Source: Glycocaulis profundi (GTDB taxonomy: Bacteria; Pseudomonadota; Alphaproteobacteria; Caulobacterales; Maricaulaceae). From it: a stretch of DNA of 64,000 nt. Position numbers and translations under genes: made by a program. Below the pieces are notes generated by a model. The model ran no database searches and was not told the origin of the DNA. It saw only the letters and a program-made list of their open reading frames with translations. This document shows, one piece after another, positions 17,879 through 25,300 of the stretch (positions within the stretch are counted from its first letter, which is position 1; every line of letters begins with the position of its first letter). The stretch spans positions 1 to 64,000 of the forward strand of contig VJOU01000008.1 of NCBI GenBank assembly GCA_007050995.1, given 5' to 3'.

Positions 17879-18916
17879 ATGCCGTCACGCGACCTGCCGC
17901 CCCGCACCGCCGTTCCGCCCCGCACGGCGCGGAAGGTGAAGTTCACCGGGCCGGGCCAGTACATTCTCTGGATGGGGGTGTTTCTGGGCGCGGTGACCGC
18001 CATCGCCATCCTGCTGCACGGCCCGCTGGTGGCCGCGTTCGAGGCGAACCCCGCCATCAACGGGCTCATCCTGGGCGTGCTGCTGATCGGGATCGTGTAC
18101 ACCTTCCAGCAGGCGCTCGCCATCGGGCCGAGCGCGCGCTGGCTGATCAAGCTGCGCGACGAGCCCGACCCCGCCCGCCTGCCCACTCCGCCCGCCCTGA
18201 TCGCGCCCATGGCCGCGCTGATCACCGACGCGGCGGACGGGCGCGCCCGGCTGTCGGCGGCGTCGGCCCGCGTGGTGCTGGATTCGGTCGCCGCGCGGAT
18301 GGCCGAGAACGGCGCCTTCACCCGCTATTTCGGCCGCCTGCTGATCTTTCTGGGCCTGCTGGGCACGTTCTACGGCCTGCTTCTGGTGGTCTCGGACGTG
18401 GGCGACGCGGTCAGCGCGGTGTCCGCGACGGCCTCGGGCGTCGCTGAGGCGGACGCCAACCGGCTGATCTCGGCCATCCAGGAGCCCATCGCGGGCATGG
18501 GCATCGCCTTCGCTTCGTCGCTGTTCGGTCTGGCGGGCTCGCTGATCATCGGCTTTCTCGAGCTGCAGGCGAGCCGAGCGCAGAACCGGTTCTACAACGA
18601 GATCGAGGAATGGCTGTCGTCCATCTCCCGGCTCGCCGCGGCGGGTCCGGCCCGCGCGGGAAGCGGCGACGAGGACGCGCCCAGCGCCTATGTCGGCGCG
18701 CTGCTGGAGCAGACCGCGGACACGCTGGACCAGCTCGCCCACACCATGGAGCGCCACACCCGCCAGCTCGAGACCACGCTGACGCGCTTCGCCGACGACA
18801 GCCAGGAGAGCAACCGCGAGGCCGCGCGCATGCTGCGCGACGAGATCAAGGTGCTGGTGCGCGCGCTGGAAGCCCAGTCGCGCATGCGCCGCGAGCGCGG
18901 AGACGGGGAGCGCTAG
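17879..18916 (+). CDS. MotA/TolQ/ExbB-type proton-channel protein
   Basis: An inner-membrane protein of 345 residues. Hydrophobic segments lie near 28-48, 57-80, 152-175 and 203-225. The last two, with FGRLLIFLGLLGTFYGLLLVV and IAGMGIAFASSLFGLAGSLI, match the MotA/TolQ/ExbB channel core. A cytoplasmic C-terminal tail of about 110 residues is charged and helical. It pairs with the next gene, whose start directly follows this stop. There are no flagellar or tol genes nearby, and the partner is not TolR- or ExbD-like. Confidence 0.85.
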   Translation: MPSRDLPPRTAVPPRTARKVKFTGPGQYILWMGVFLGAVTAIAILLHGPLVAAFEANPAINGLILGVLLIGIVYTFQQALAIGPSARWLIKLRDEPDPARLPTPPALIAPMAALITDAADGRARLSAASARVVLDSVAARMAENGAFTRYFGRLLIFLGLLGTFYGLLLVVSDVGDAVSAVSATASGVAEADANRLISAIQEPIAGMGIAFASSLFGLAGSLIIGFLELQASRAQNRFYNEIEEWLSSISRLAAAGPARAGSGDEDAPSAYVGALLEQTADTLDQLAHTMERHTRQLETTLTRFADDSQESNREAARMLRDEIKVLVRALEAQSRMRRERGDGER

Positions 18917-19912
18917 ATGGCCATCGCCCGCCATCTGCAGGCCCGCGATTCCGAACAGGCCGATTACTGGCCGGGTTTCGTCGACGCCCTGGCCACGCTG
19001 CTGCTGGTCATCGTCTTCCTGCTGGCGGTGTTCATCGTGGGCCAGTTCTCCCTGTCCCAGGCCCTGACGGGCCGCGACGAGCAGCTCGCCAGCCTGAACG
19101 CCCGGCTGGCGGAACTGGCCGAGCAGCTCAACATCGCCGAGAGCGAGCGCGACGAGCTGCAGATCGCCCTGGGCAGCCTGACGTCGGAACGCGACGCGCT
19201 GGCCGCCTCGCTGTCGGCCGCCGAGGAGAGCCTGGCCGCCGTCACCACCGAGCGCGACGAGGCCGAGGAGATGAGCCGCGAGGCCCAGATCACCATGGCC
19301 ATGCTGAACGCCCAGATGCTCGCCCTGCGCCAGGAGCTGGCCCGGCTGAACGCCGCGCTGGAGGCATCCGAGGCGCGCGAGGACGAGCTGGAAAGCCAGA
19401 TCGTGTCGCTGGGCGAGCGGCTGAACGCGGCGCTGGCCAGCGAGGTCGCCCGCCTCCAGCAGTACCGTTCGGAGTTCTTCGGACGCCTCGTGGAGGTGCT
19501 GGAGGGCCGGGCCGGTGTGAGGGTGGTCGGCGACCGCTTCGTGTTCGAAAGCGACGTGCTGTTCGAATCCGGCTCCGCGGACCTCAACTCCACCGCCCGC
19601 GACAGCCTGCGCCCCATCGCGCGCGCCATCATCGAGATTTCCGAGGACATCCCCACCGACATCGAATGGGTGATCCGGGTGGACGGGCACACCGACGTGC
19701 AGCCCCTGTCGCCCACCGCCGATTTCGCCAGCAACTGGGAGCTTTCGGTGGCCCGGTCGCTGTCGGTCGTGGGCGTGTTCGAGGAGCTGGGCGTGCCGCC
19801 GCGGCGGCTTCTGGCGGCGGGCTTCGGCGAGCACTATCCCATCGCGGAGGGCCGCGATTCCGCCTCGCTGGCCCGCAATCGCCGGATCGAGCTGAAGCTG
19901 GACGCGCGCTAG
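18917..19912 (+). CDS. MotB-like stator subunit with long coiled coil and OmpA peptidoglycan-binding domain
   Basis: The protein has 331 residues. One membrane segment (about 20-45) contains FVDALATLLLV with Asp23 at the position of the proton-carrying Asp of MotB. Residues about 50-190 form a long coiled coil rich in Glu/Ala/Leu heptads. The C-terminal OmpA/MotB domain shows VRVDGHTDVQPL and SVARSLSVVGVFEELGVPPRRLLAAGFGE. It probably couples proton flow through its MotA-like partner to force on the cell wall. The biological role is not known. Confidence 0.87.
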   Translation: MAIARHLQARDSEQADYWPGFVDALATLLLVIVFLLAVFIVGQFSLSQALTGRDEQLASLNARLAELAEQLNIAESERDELQIALGSLTSERDALAASLSAAEESLAAVTTERDEAEEMSREAQITMAMLNAQMLALRQELARLNAALEASEAREDELESQIVSLGERLNAALASEVARLQQYRSEFFGRLVEVLEGRAGVRVVGDRFVFESDVLFESGSADLNSTARDSLRPIARAIIEISEDIPTDIEWVIRVDGHTDVQPLSPTADFASNWELSVARSLSVVGVFEELGVPPRRLLAAGFGEHYPIAEGRDSASLARNRRIELKLDAR

Positions 19913-19937
19913 GCGGGGCTGAGGCGCCGGGCGGGTC

Positions 19938-19966
19938 TTGCGCCCCTGCCGGGCGGCGTATATAAG
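19938..19966 (+). promoter_or_regulatory. Candidate rpmE promoter
   Basis: TTGCGC and TATAAG are separated by 17 bases, about 75 bp upstream of the rpmE start. The AT-rich TATATAAG stands out in this GC-rich region. The assignment rests on the match and spacing only. Confidence 0.5.
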
Positions 19967-20040
19967 CCGCGCTTCGAATTGACCAGAACCCGCGCGCGAG
20001 GGACCGTCCCGACGCGCGCCACGAGGCCCGGAGCCGCGCC

Positions 20041-20262
20041 ATGAAAAAGGACATCCACCCCGATTATCACTTCATCGAAGTGGTGATGACCGACGGCAGC
20101 AAGTTCCGCACCCGTTCGACCTACGGCAAGGAAGGCGCCTCGATCTCTCTGGACATCGACCCGCGCACCCACCCGGCCTGGACCGGCGGCAACCAGACCC
20201 TTCTGGACCGCGCCGGCCGCGTGTCGAAATTCAAAGACAAGTTCAAAGGCTTCGGGATCTGA
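20041..20262 (+). CDS. rpmE: 50S ribosomal protein L31
   Basis: The protein has 73 residues and is typical for alphaproteobacteria: [19 protein letters not shown] at the start and [15 protein letters not shown] near the end. The Cys zinc ligands are absent, so this is the zinc-independent form. It is transcribed from its own promoter and ends at a strong terminator. Confidence 0.97.
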   Translation: MKKDIHPDYHFIEVVMTDGSKFRTRSTYGKEGASISLDIDPRTHPAWTGGNQTLLDRAGRVSKFKDKFKGFGI

Positions 20263-20280
20263 TTTCCCGGAACCTGACGG

Positions 20281-20323
20281 ACAAGAAAAACCCCGCGGGC
20301 CAGGCCTGCGGGGTTTTTCTTGT
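20281..20323 (+). terminator. Rho-independent terminator after rpmE
   Basis: A perfect 16-bp inverted repeat (ACAAGAAAAACCCCGC / GCGGGGTTTTTCTTGT) surrounds an 11-base loop, with a T-run in the right arm. It starts 18 bp after the rpmE stop. Confidence 0.92.
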
Positions 20324-20364
20324 CCTGTCCTCCCCCGGCTCAAGGCCGGGATGCCGCCGCCTTC

Positions 20365-20475
20365 TCCTCCCCCTGCAAGGGGGAGGGCGGGAGGGGGTCT
20401 GGTTCAGTACGGGAGACGTTTCGAGGAGGGCACGGTCCGCTGACCCCCTCCTCACCTCCCCCTTGCAGGGGGAGG
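20365..20475 (+). repeat. Dispersed repeat A, copy 1
   Basis: This 111-bp element begins TCCTCCCCCTGCAAGGGGG and ends with its near-mirror CCCCCTTGCAGGGGGAGG. Its centre holds GGGAGACGTTTCGAGGA. A second copy, close to 90% alike by eye and in the opposite orientation, lies at 22419-22530. Each end is itself a palindrome able to form a hairpin. The copies flank rcdA, the DUF1192 gene and the quinone oxidoreductase. It resembles intergenic palindromic repeats or small non-autonomous elements. Confidence 0.8.
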
Positions 20476-20481
20476 GAGCGG

Positions 20482-20988
20482 TCAGTCTCGCGTGCCGAAC
20501 GCGGTTTCCAGCGCGGACCACTGGGCGGCCAGGGGGTTTTCGCCGGTCGGCGCGATGCGTTTGCCCGAGAACAGCTCCTGATCGAGGCGTTTGAGGCGCT
20601 CGTGCAGGGCCGCGGCGCGGGTGATCAGGTCGAACAGGCGCGGCGGGCAGGGCTCGTCGCCCTCGGGCCAGGCCGCCTTGCCGGGCGCGCGCGTGCCGCC
20701 CAGCCGGTATTGCTCCTCGCCCGCGTCGGCGGGGGCCAGCTCGCCCTCGGACACCGCGCGCTGGGTCAGCAGCCACGACGCGCACTGCATCAGCCGCGTG
20801 GTCAGCGCCATGGATTCGGCCGCATAGGCCAGCGCCCCCGAGCGGCCCAGCCGCTTGGCGTCGTCCCGGCCCGGCCCGTCCAGATAGGCGGCGGTCTCCT
20901 CGACCAGCGCCATGCCTTCGGCGAACAGGCGGCGGAACAGGTCCGACCCGGCGAATTCGGTCACGCGGTCCGCGGCGGTGTGCTGCAT
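20482..20988 (-). CDS. rcdA: RcdA-type protein, DUF1465 family (regulator of CtrA degradation)
   Basis: A helical cytoplasmic protein of 168 residues. Features matching the family are LFRRLFAEGMALVEETAAYLDG, AYAAESMALTTRLMQCASWLL and LFDLITRAAALHERL. In Caulobacter, RcdA is an adaptor that helps ClpXP degrade CtrA at the cell pole during the swarmer-to-stalked change. AAGGAGG lies 5 bases before ATG 20988, which decides the start. The family call is firm; function in this organism is carried over from Caulobacter. Confidence 0.88.
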   Translation of the reverse strand: MQHTAADRVTEFAGSDLFRRLFAEGMALVEETAAYLDGPGRDDAKRLGRSGALAYAAESMALTTRLMQCASWLLTQRAVSEGELAPADAGEEQYRLGGTRAPGKAAWPEGDEPCPPRLFDLITRAAALHERLKRLDQELFSGKRIAPTGENPLAAQWSALETAFGTRD

Positions 20989-21143
20989 CACGGCCTCCTT
21001 CACATCAACAAGGATCATCGACCGGGTCTCCGTCAAGTGAAGGCGGCCCTGGGAGCCGCGTCTGGCGCAAGGCGGGACAGCGCCCGCCGGGTTCACGCCC
21101 ATCTCAGCAAGGACGGGGCCAGAGCGCTGAACGCGTTCCGGTT

Positions 21144-21341
21144 TCAGTCGCCCGAGGGCGTGGAGAAGAAGGCGGCGGCGGCTTCGGCGTGGCTGGACTT
21201 GCTGGCGATCATGGCCTCGGCGCGGGCGATCTCGGCGCGCAGGATCTCCACCCGCTCCTTCAGGCCGTCCACGGAGAAATCGGACAGATCCTCGCCCGGC
21301 GTGATGGCGGACTTGGCGCGGGGGCGCTCTTCCTCGAACAT
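21144..21341 (-). CDS. DUF1192 family small protein
   Basis: A 65-residue cytoplasmic protein. It begins MFEEERPRAK and contains DLSDFSVDGLKERVEILRAEIAR, a short helical segment with coiled-coil character typical of DUF1192. The function is unknown. In alphaproteobacteria it is often found beside DUF1465 and a quinone oxidoreductase, exactly as here. Confidence 0.85.
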   Translation of the reverse strand: MFEEERPRAKSAITPGEDLSDFSVDGLKERVEILRAEIARAEAMIASKSSHAEAAAAFFSTPSGD

Positions 21342-21419
21342 GGGCCGTCTCCTCGTCTGGCGCGCGTTCCGTCACGATACGCCGCCCGGACCCCGAAGCC
21401 CAAGAGGCCCGTGCCGCCG

Positions 21420-22406
21420 ATGACCGACCGTTTCACCACCCGCATCGCGACCGCGCCCGAGCCGGGCGGGCCCGACGCCATCCGCATCGAGACCCGCGCC
21501 CTGGCCGGGCCGGGGCCGGAGGACGTGCTGATCGAGGTCGTCGCCGCCGGGGTGAACCGGCCCGACGCCTTCGAGCGCCAAGGCCTCTACCCGCCCCCGC
21601 CCGGCGCGCCCGACGGGCTGGGGCTGGAGGTCTCGGGCCGGGTCGCGGCGGTGGGCAGCGCGGTGAAGGGGCTCAAGGCGGGCGACAAGGTGGTCGCGCT
21701 GGTCGCGGGCGGCGGCTATGCCGACATCGCCCGGGCTCATTCAGGCTCGGTCCTGCCCGCGCCGGACGGGATCGCCCTGCGCGACGCGGCGGGCCTGCCC
21801 GAGACGGTGTTCACCGTGTGGACGAACGTGTTCGAGCGCGCGGGGCTCAAACCCGGCGAGCGCCTGCTGGTCCATGGCGGCACGAGCGGGATCGGCACGA
21901 CCGCGATCCAGATGGCCAAGGCCTTCGGGGCGGAAGTCGCCGCCACGGCGGGGACCGCGGAGAAGGTGAAGCTGTGCGCCCGGCTTGGCGCGGACATCGC
22001 GCTGAACCACCGCGAGGACGACTGGACCGAGGCCGTGCGCGAGGCGGGCGGGGCGGACGTGGTGCTCGACATGGTCGGCGGCGATTACGTGCAGCGGAAC
22101 CTGAAGGCTCTCAGCCCGGACGGACGGCTGGTCCAGATCGCCTTCCTGAAGGGCTCGAAGGTGGAGCTCGACCTGATGGGGCTGATGCTCAAGCGCCTGA
22201 CCCTGACCGGCTCGACCCTGCGCGGCCGGTCCGACGCGGACAAGGCCGCCATCGCCCGGGCCGTGCGCGAGACCGTCTGGCCGTGGATCGCAGAGGGAAA
22301 GCTCCGCCCCGTGATCGACAGCGTGTTCTCCCTGAACGAGGCGGGCGCGGCGCATGCGCGGCTCGAAAGCGGCGAGCACATGGGCAAGATCCTGCTGGCG
22401 CCGTGA
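21420..22406 (+). CDS. NAD(P)H-quinone oxidoreductase, zinc-free MDR family (PIG3/QOR type)
   Basis: The product has 328 residues. GroES-like N-domain: EDVLIEVVAAGVNRPDAFERQG. Cofactor domain: LLVHGGTSGIGTTAIQMAKAFGAEV, the NADPH-binding loop of zeta-crystallin/PIG3 enzymes. The zinc ligands of alcohol dehydrogenases are missing. It reduces quinones or similar electrophiles with NADPH. Transcription diverges from the DUF1192 gene. The start is set at ATG 21420, where conservation begins; the ribosome site is weak. Confidence 0.9.
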   Translation: MTDRFTTRIATAPEPGGPDAIRIETRALAGPGPEDVLIEVVAAGVNRPDAFERQGLYPPPPGAPDGLGLEVSGRVAAVGSAVKGLKAGDKVVALVAGGGYADIARAHSGSVLPAPDGIALRDAAGLPETVFTVWTNVFERAGLKPGERLLVHGGTSGIGTTAIQMAKAFGAEVAATAGTAEKVKLCARLGADIALNHREDDWTEAVREAGGADVVLDMVGGDYVQRNLKALSPDGRLVQIAFLKGSKVELDLMGLMLKRLTLTGSTLRGRSDADKAAIARAVRETVWPWIAEGKLRPVIDSVFSLNEAGAAHARLESGEHMGKILLAP

Positions 22407-22418
22407 TCGGGGGAGGGT

Positions 22419-22530
22419 TCCTCCCCCTGCAAGGGGGAGGTGAGGAGGGGGTCGCACGGACCCCGCCATCCTCGAAACGTCTCCCGTGCTGCCACAGACC
22501 CCCTCCCAGCCTCCCCCTTGCAGGGGGAGG
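22419..22530 (-). repeat. Dispersed repeat A, copy 2 (inverted)
   Basis: This 112-bp element, read on the minus strand, matches copy 1 at 20365-20475 nearly end to end, with a few substitutions between the palindromic ends. Flanking bases extend one stem further (CCACAGACCC / GGGGTCTGTGG). It lies 13 bp after the quinone oxidoreductase stop. No coding region is seen in it. Confidence 0.8.
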
Positions 22531-22594
22531 AGCGGGTCTGTGGCCTAAAGCCAGCACCTGCCACTCGCCGCTTTCCCAAGCGCGCGCGGAACGC

Positions 22595-22690
22595 TATACA
22601 GAGCCAAATCCTTCTCTGGATGCGGCCTGCCGGGCCCGCCCGGGGAGGGTCGGAAGCCCGAAAGCCCGGCAGCCGCGCCGGGCTTTTCTC
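22595..22690 (+). promoter_or_regulatory. Attenuator-like leader upstream of trcR
   Basis: A -10-like TATACA (22595-22600) is followed by two competing hairpins. The terminator pairs AAAGCCCGGC (22661-22670) with GCCGGGCTTT (22677-22686), then TCTCGTTTT. The alternative pairs GCGGCCTGCCGGGC (22622-22635) with GCCCGGCAGCCGC (22664-22676), one bulge, and so uses up the left arm of the terminator. The structures cannot coexist. The trcR ribosome site (CAGGAG) follows about 20 bases later. It could be a cis-acting attenuator or a short RNA of about 85 nt. The trigger is unknown, and no known riboswitch pattern is recognised. Confidence 0.55.
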
Positions 22691-22719
22691 GTTTTGAACG
22701 CTTTTCAGGAGCACGTCCC

Positions 22720-23415
22720 ATGTCCGACATCCTCATGCCGAAGGCGACCGCGGTCTGGCTGGTGGACAACACCGCGCTGAGCTTCGAGCAGATCGCCCAG
22801 TTCTGCGGGCTGCACCATCTCGAGGTGAAAGGCATCGCGGACGGCGACGTGGCCGCGGGCGTGCGCGGCGTGGACCCGGTCTCGGGCGGCCAGCTGACCA
22901 GCGACGAGATCGCGAAGGCCGAGGCCGACCCCAGCTACCGCATGCAGGCGAAAAAGCAGAAATACGCCGACCTGCACGAGCCCGCCAAGCGCAAGGGCCC
23001 GCGCTACACCCCGCTCTCGCGCCGCCAGAACCGCCCCGACGCCATCGCCTGGCTGGTGCGCAACCACCCCGAGCTGACCGACGGGCAGATCTCCAAGCTG
23101 GTGGGCACCACCAAGACCACGATCACCGCCGTGCGCGAGCGCACCCACTGGAACACCGCCAACATCAAGCCGACCGACCCGGTCTCGCTGGGCCTGACCA
23201 CCCAGATCGAGCTCGACGATCAGGTCCGCAAGGCTTCCTCGCGCCGCAAGCAGATGGAAGAGGACGGCACCGTCCAGATGCCCGAGGACACCCTGAAGCC
23301 CGCCGAGGAGACCGGCGAAGCGCCGTCCGGCCCCACCACGCTGGACGAGCTGTTCGGCCAGACCCCCGGCAAGGCCGCCGCAGACTCCCGCGGCGCCGAA
23401 CCCGACGACATCTGA
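22720..23415 (+). CDS. trcR: DUF1013 family protein (TrcR-type cell-cycle transcription factor)
   Basis: A cytoplasmic protein of 231 residues. The conserved part runs from MPKATAVWLVDNTALSFEQI through QFCGLHHLEVKGIADG and LVRNHPELTDGQISKLVGTTKTTI, which looks like a helix-turn-helix. The last 40 residues are acidic and Pro-rich. In Caulobacter the DUF1013 protein TrcR travels with RNA polymerase and supports cell-cycle transcription. The start has CAGGAG upstream. An attenuator-like leader precedes it and a bidirectional terminator follows. Confidence 0.88.
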   Translation: MSDILMPKATAVWLVDNTALSFEQIAQFCGLHHLEVKGIADGDVAAGVRGVDPVSGGQLTSDEIAKAEADPSYRMQAKKQKYADLHEPAKRKGPRYTPLSRRQNRPDAIAWLVRNHPELTDGQISKLVGTTKTTITAVRERTHWNTANIKPTDPVSLGLTTQIELDDQVRKASSRRKQMEEDGTVQMPEDTLKPAEETGEAPSGPTTLDELFGQTPGKAAADSRGAEPDDI

Positions 23416-23432
23416 GCCCCGCGCTCGGAACA

Positions 23433-23465
23433 GAAAAAGCCCCGGCCCTGCGCCGGGGCTTTTTC
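23433..23465. terminator. Bidirectional terminator between trcR and the esterase gene
   Basis: A perfect 14-bp stem (GAAAAAGCCCCGGC / GCCGGGGCTTTTTC) with a 5-base loop carries A- and T-runs at its two sides, so it can stop transcription from both convergent genes. Confidence 0.9.
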
Positions 23466-23468
23466 GTT

Positions 23469-24542
23469 TCAGCGGTCCGGCGCTTCAGGGCCGGGATGGA
23501 CGTCGAGCAGGTAGTCGATCAGCGCCTCCAGCGCGGCCTGCTTGGAGTGACCCGCCGGGGTGGAGCGGAGGCTGAGCTCCACCCCCTCCGCCGTTCCGCC
23601 ATGCGCCTCGATGGTGTCCGCGAAGGGGCGCTCCCAGTCGCCATACGCGATCCGCAGGACGGGCCGCGGGTCTGGCGGGTCGGTGATTTCGACAGGGCGG
23701 CTGAGGCTCGGCGAGGCTGCGACCGCGGCGCCGAACAGGCCCGGATGGCGTTCCAGCATTTCGATGGCGAACTCGGCGGAGTTGGAATAGCCGAACAGGA
23801 TCCGGTCCTCGCGCCTCTTGGAGACGGGGAACTCCGCCTCCACCCAGCCCATGAAGTCTTCGAGGAAAAACGCCTCGTGCGCCTCGAACCGGGCCTGCGT
23901 CTGGTCGCCTCGCTGGCGTCGGGCGTACTCGTCGCCGCGGCGCGCCATGTCCGGCATGGTCGACGCCATGACGACCGGCGCGATCCGGCCCTGTTCGATC
24001 AGGGCGTGGAGCGCCCGGTTATAGTGTCTGTCCCCCGCCATGATGTCGCCCGTGTAGATGACCGGACAGCCCCTGTCCGGGCACTGGTCGGCATCCGGCG
24101 CATAGACCGAGACCCGCCGCGGCTCGGACAGATGCGCGCTGTCGATCATTTCGTCGGCGATGGTCACATCCTTGGAGCGGGAGGTGTAAAGGGACGGATC
24201 AGCATGCCGGGCCTCGCCCAGATACTCGCCCATGCCGGCGATGCGCATGGCGCCGTCCGCAGACAGCCCGAACTCGAACGCCGCGCGGTCCATCAGCTCA
24301 TGGCGTGCGCAGCCGACGATCCGGCCGTCAGCCGCGGTGAAGGCGGCAAACTCGCCCGCGCCGTTCAGGTTCAGAACAGGCGCCGCGATCTCCTCGCCCT
24401 CGAACACGGCGACGAAGACCTCGCCCTGCACCGCGTGCGCCGTGGGCTCGGCATCGGCAAGGCCGCTCGCGGTGTAGACCTCGAGGCAGTCCGCCTCGCT
24501 GACGGCGACGGGCAGAAGCAGGGCGGCGAGAAGGGCGAACAT
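23469..24542 (-). CDS. Putative esterase, alpha/beta hydrolase of the esterase D family
   Basis: The product has 357 residues. An N-terminal hydrophobic signal (LLAALLLPVAVSEA) suggests export. The C-terminal half is the esterase: VSVYAPDADQ, VIYTGDIMAGD, and the nucleophile loop LFGYSNSAEFA, in which Ser253 sits in G-x-S-x-S rather than the usual G-x-S-x-G. A C-terminal GHSKQAA supplies the likely His. Substrates of the family include acylated sugars and iron-siderophore esters; none can be chosen here. It lies downstream of the Nudix gene on the same strand, with a 73-bp AT-rich gap. Confidence 0.82.
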   Translation of the reverse strand: MFALLAALLLPVAVSEADCLEVYTASGLADAEPTAHAVQGEVFVAVFEGEEIAAPVLNLNGAGEFAAFTAADGRIVGCARHELMDRAAFEFGLSADGAMRIAGMGEYLGEARHADPSLYTSRSKDVTIADEMIDSAHLSEPRRVSVYAPDADQCPDRGCPVIYTGDIMAGDRHYNRALHALIEQGRIAPVVMASTMPDMARRGDEYARRQRGDQTQARFEAHEAFFLEDFMGWVEAEFPVSKRREDRILFGYSNSAEFAIEMLERHPGLFGAAVAASPSLSRPVEITDPPDPRPVLRIAYGDWERPFADTIEAHGGTAEGVELSLRSTPAGHSKQAALEALIDYLLDVHPGPEAPDR

Positions 24543-24615
24543 GCGCGCCTCCGGATCGGGAACCCGCCCATTTCATCCCGGCTGGCGCGGCGATGCAATT
24601 AAAAGTCGCGATGAA

Positions 24616-25152
24616 TTAATACGGCTTCACCGTCTTGTCCTGGCTGCGCATGGCCGGGGCCGGGACGGGCTGGTCCCGGCGGTCGCGCCAGTCTTCCAGC
24701 GCCCAGGCGACCGAGGGGAAGGCGAAATCGTCCCGCGGCAGGTCGTCCCAGGCGAACATCGCCACCTCCAGGCTTTCCGGGCCCGGCTCGATCTCCGGGT
24801 CCAGCAGACGGGCGCGGAAGAATATCTGGACCTGGGAGATGCGGGGCACGGAATAAAGCCCGATCACCGGCCCGGTCTCGATGCGGGCGCGCGCTTCCTC
24901 GAAGGCCTCGCGGCGGGCGGCGGCGTCCACGGTCTCGCCTTCCTCCATGAAGCCTGCGGGCAGGGTCCAGAAGCCCTCGCGCGGGCCGATGGCCCGCCGG
25001 CACATCAAGATGCGGCCCTCAGCGTCGGCCACCACCGCGCCCGCCACGATCTTCGGGTTGACGTAGTCGATGAAGCCGCAGGTCCGGCACACCCTGCGTT
25101 CGCGGTCGTCGTCGTCGGGAACGGCGCGGATGAAGTCGGGGGCGTCGGGCAT
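24616..25152 (-). CDS. Nudix hydrolase with N-terminal zinc ribbon
   Basis: The protein has 178 residues. A zinc-ribbon half with CRTCGFIDYVNP lies at the N-terminus. The Nudix box runs from GFMEEGE through REAFEEARA, with the metal-binding EE pair present. The Gly near the end of the box is replaced by Arg. Such enzymes hydrolyse nucleoside diphosphate-linked compounds, and the zinc-ribbon architecture is common in the ADP-ribose/NADH-like group. The substrate is not determined. Transcription diverges from the MarR gene. Confidence 0.87.
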   Translation of the reverse strand: MPDAPDFIRAVPDDDDRERRVCRTCGFIDYVNPKIVAGAVVADAEGRILMCRRAIGPREGFWTLPAGFMEEGETVDAAARREAFEEARARIETGPVIGLYSVPRISQVQIFFRARLLDPEIEPGPESLEVAMFAWDDLPRDDFAFPSVAWALEDWRDRRDQPVPAPAMRSQDKTVKPY

Positions 25153-25210
25153 GGCGGTTCTCGCTTGAGACTGTCTGGGGGCTTCTCGAAAAGGGCTTTA
25201 TGGTCCAGTA

Positions 25211-25225
25211 TCTTCCGTATGAAGA
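25211..25225. promoter_or_regulatory. Possible operator upstream of the MarR gene
   Basis: TCTTC-CGTAT-GAAGA is a 15-bp inverted repeat in an AT-richer patch between the divergent Nudix and MarR genes. MarR proteins commonly bind such palindromes near their own promoter. The assignment is by position only. Confidence 0.3.
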
Positions 25226-25300
25226 CGGGGCTGACATCTTACCGTGATGAAACGCCTGTACCGTCCGCGTCATTCCGAACGCTGACGGAAAGGGGGGCAC

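Noticed and set aside
17879-19912. Zorya anti-phage system (ZorA/ZorB)
   Set aside because: The pair has a similar shape, but no zorC, zorD or zorE lies nearby; both flanks are housekeeping genes and the B protein carries a long coiled coil.
20365-22530. Composite transposon around rcdA
   Set aside because: The repeats are only about 111 bp, encode nothing, and no transposase lies between or beside them. The enclosed genes are a common conserved group.
22540-22719. Signal recognition particle RNA or 6S RNA before trcR
   Set aside because: The GGAAG-type apical loop of SRP RNA and the long open bubble of 6S RNA do not fit. The competing hairpins are better explained as an attenuator or an unknown short RNA.
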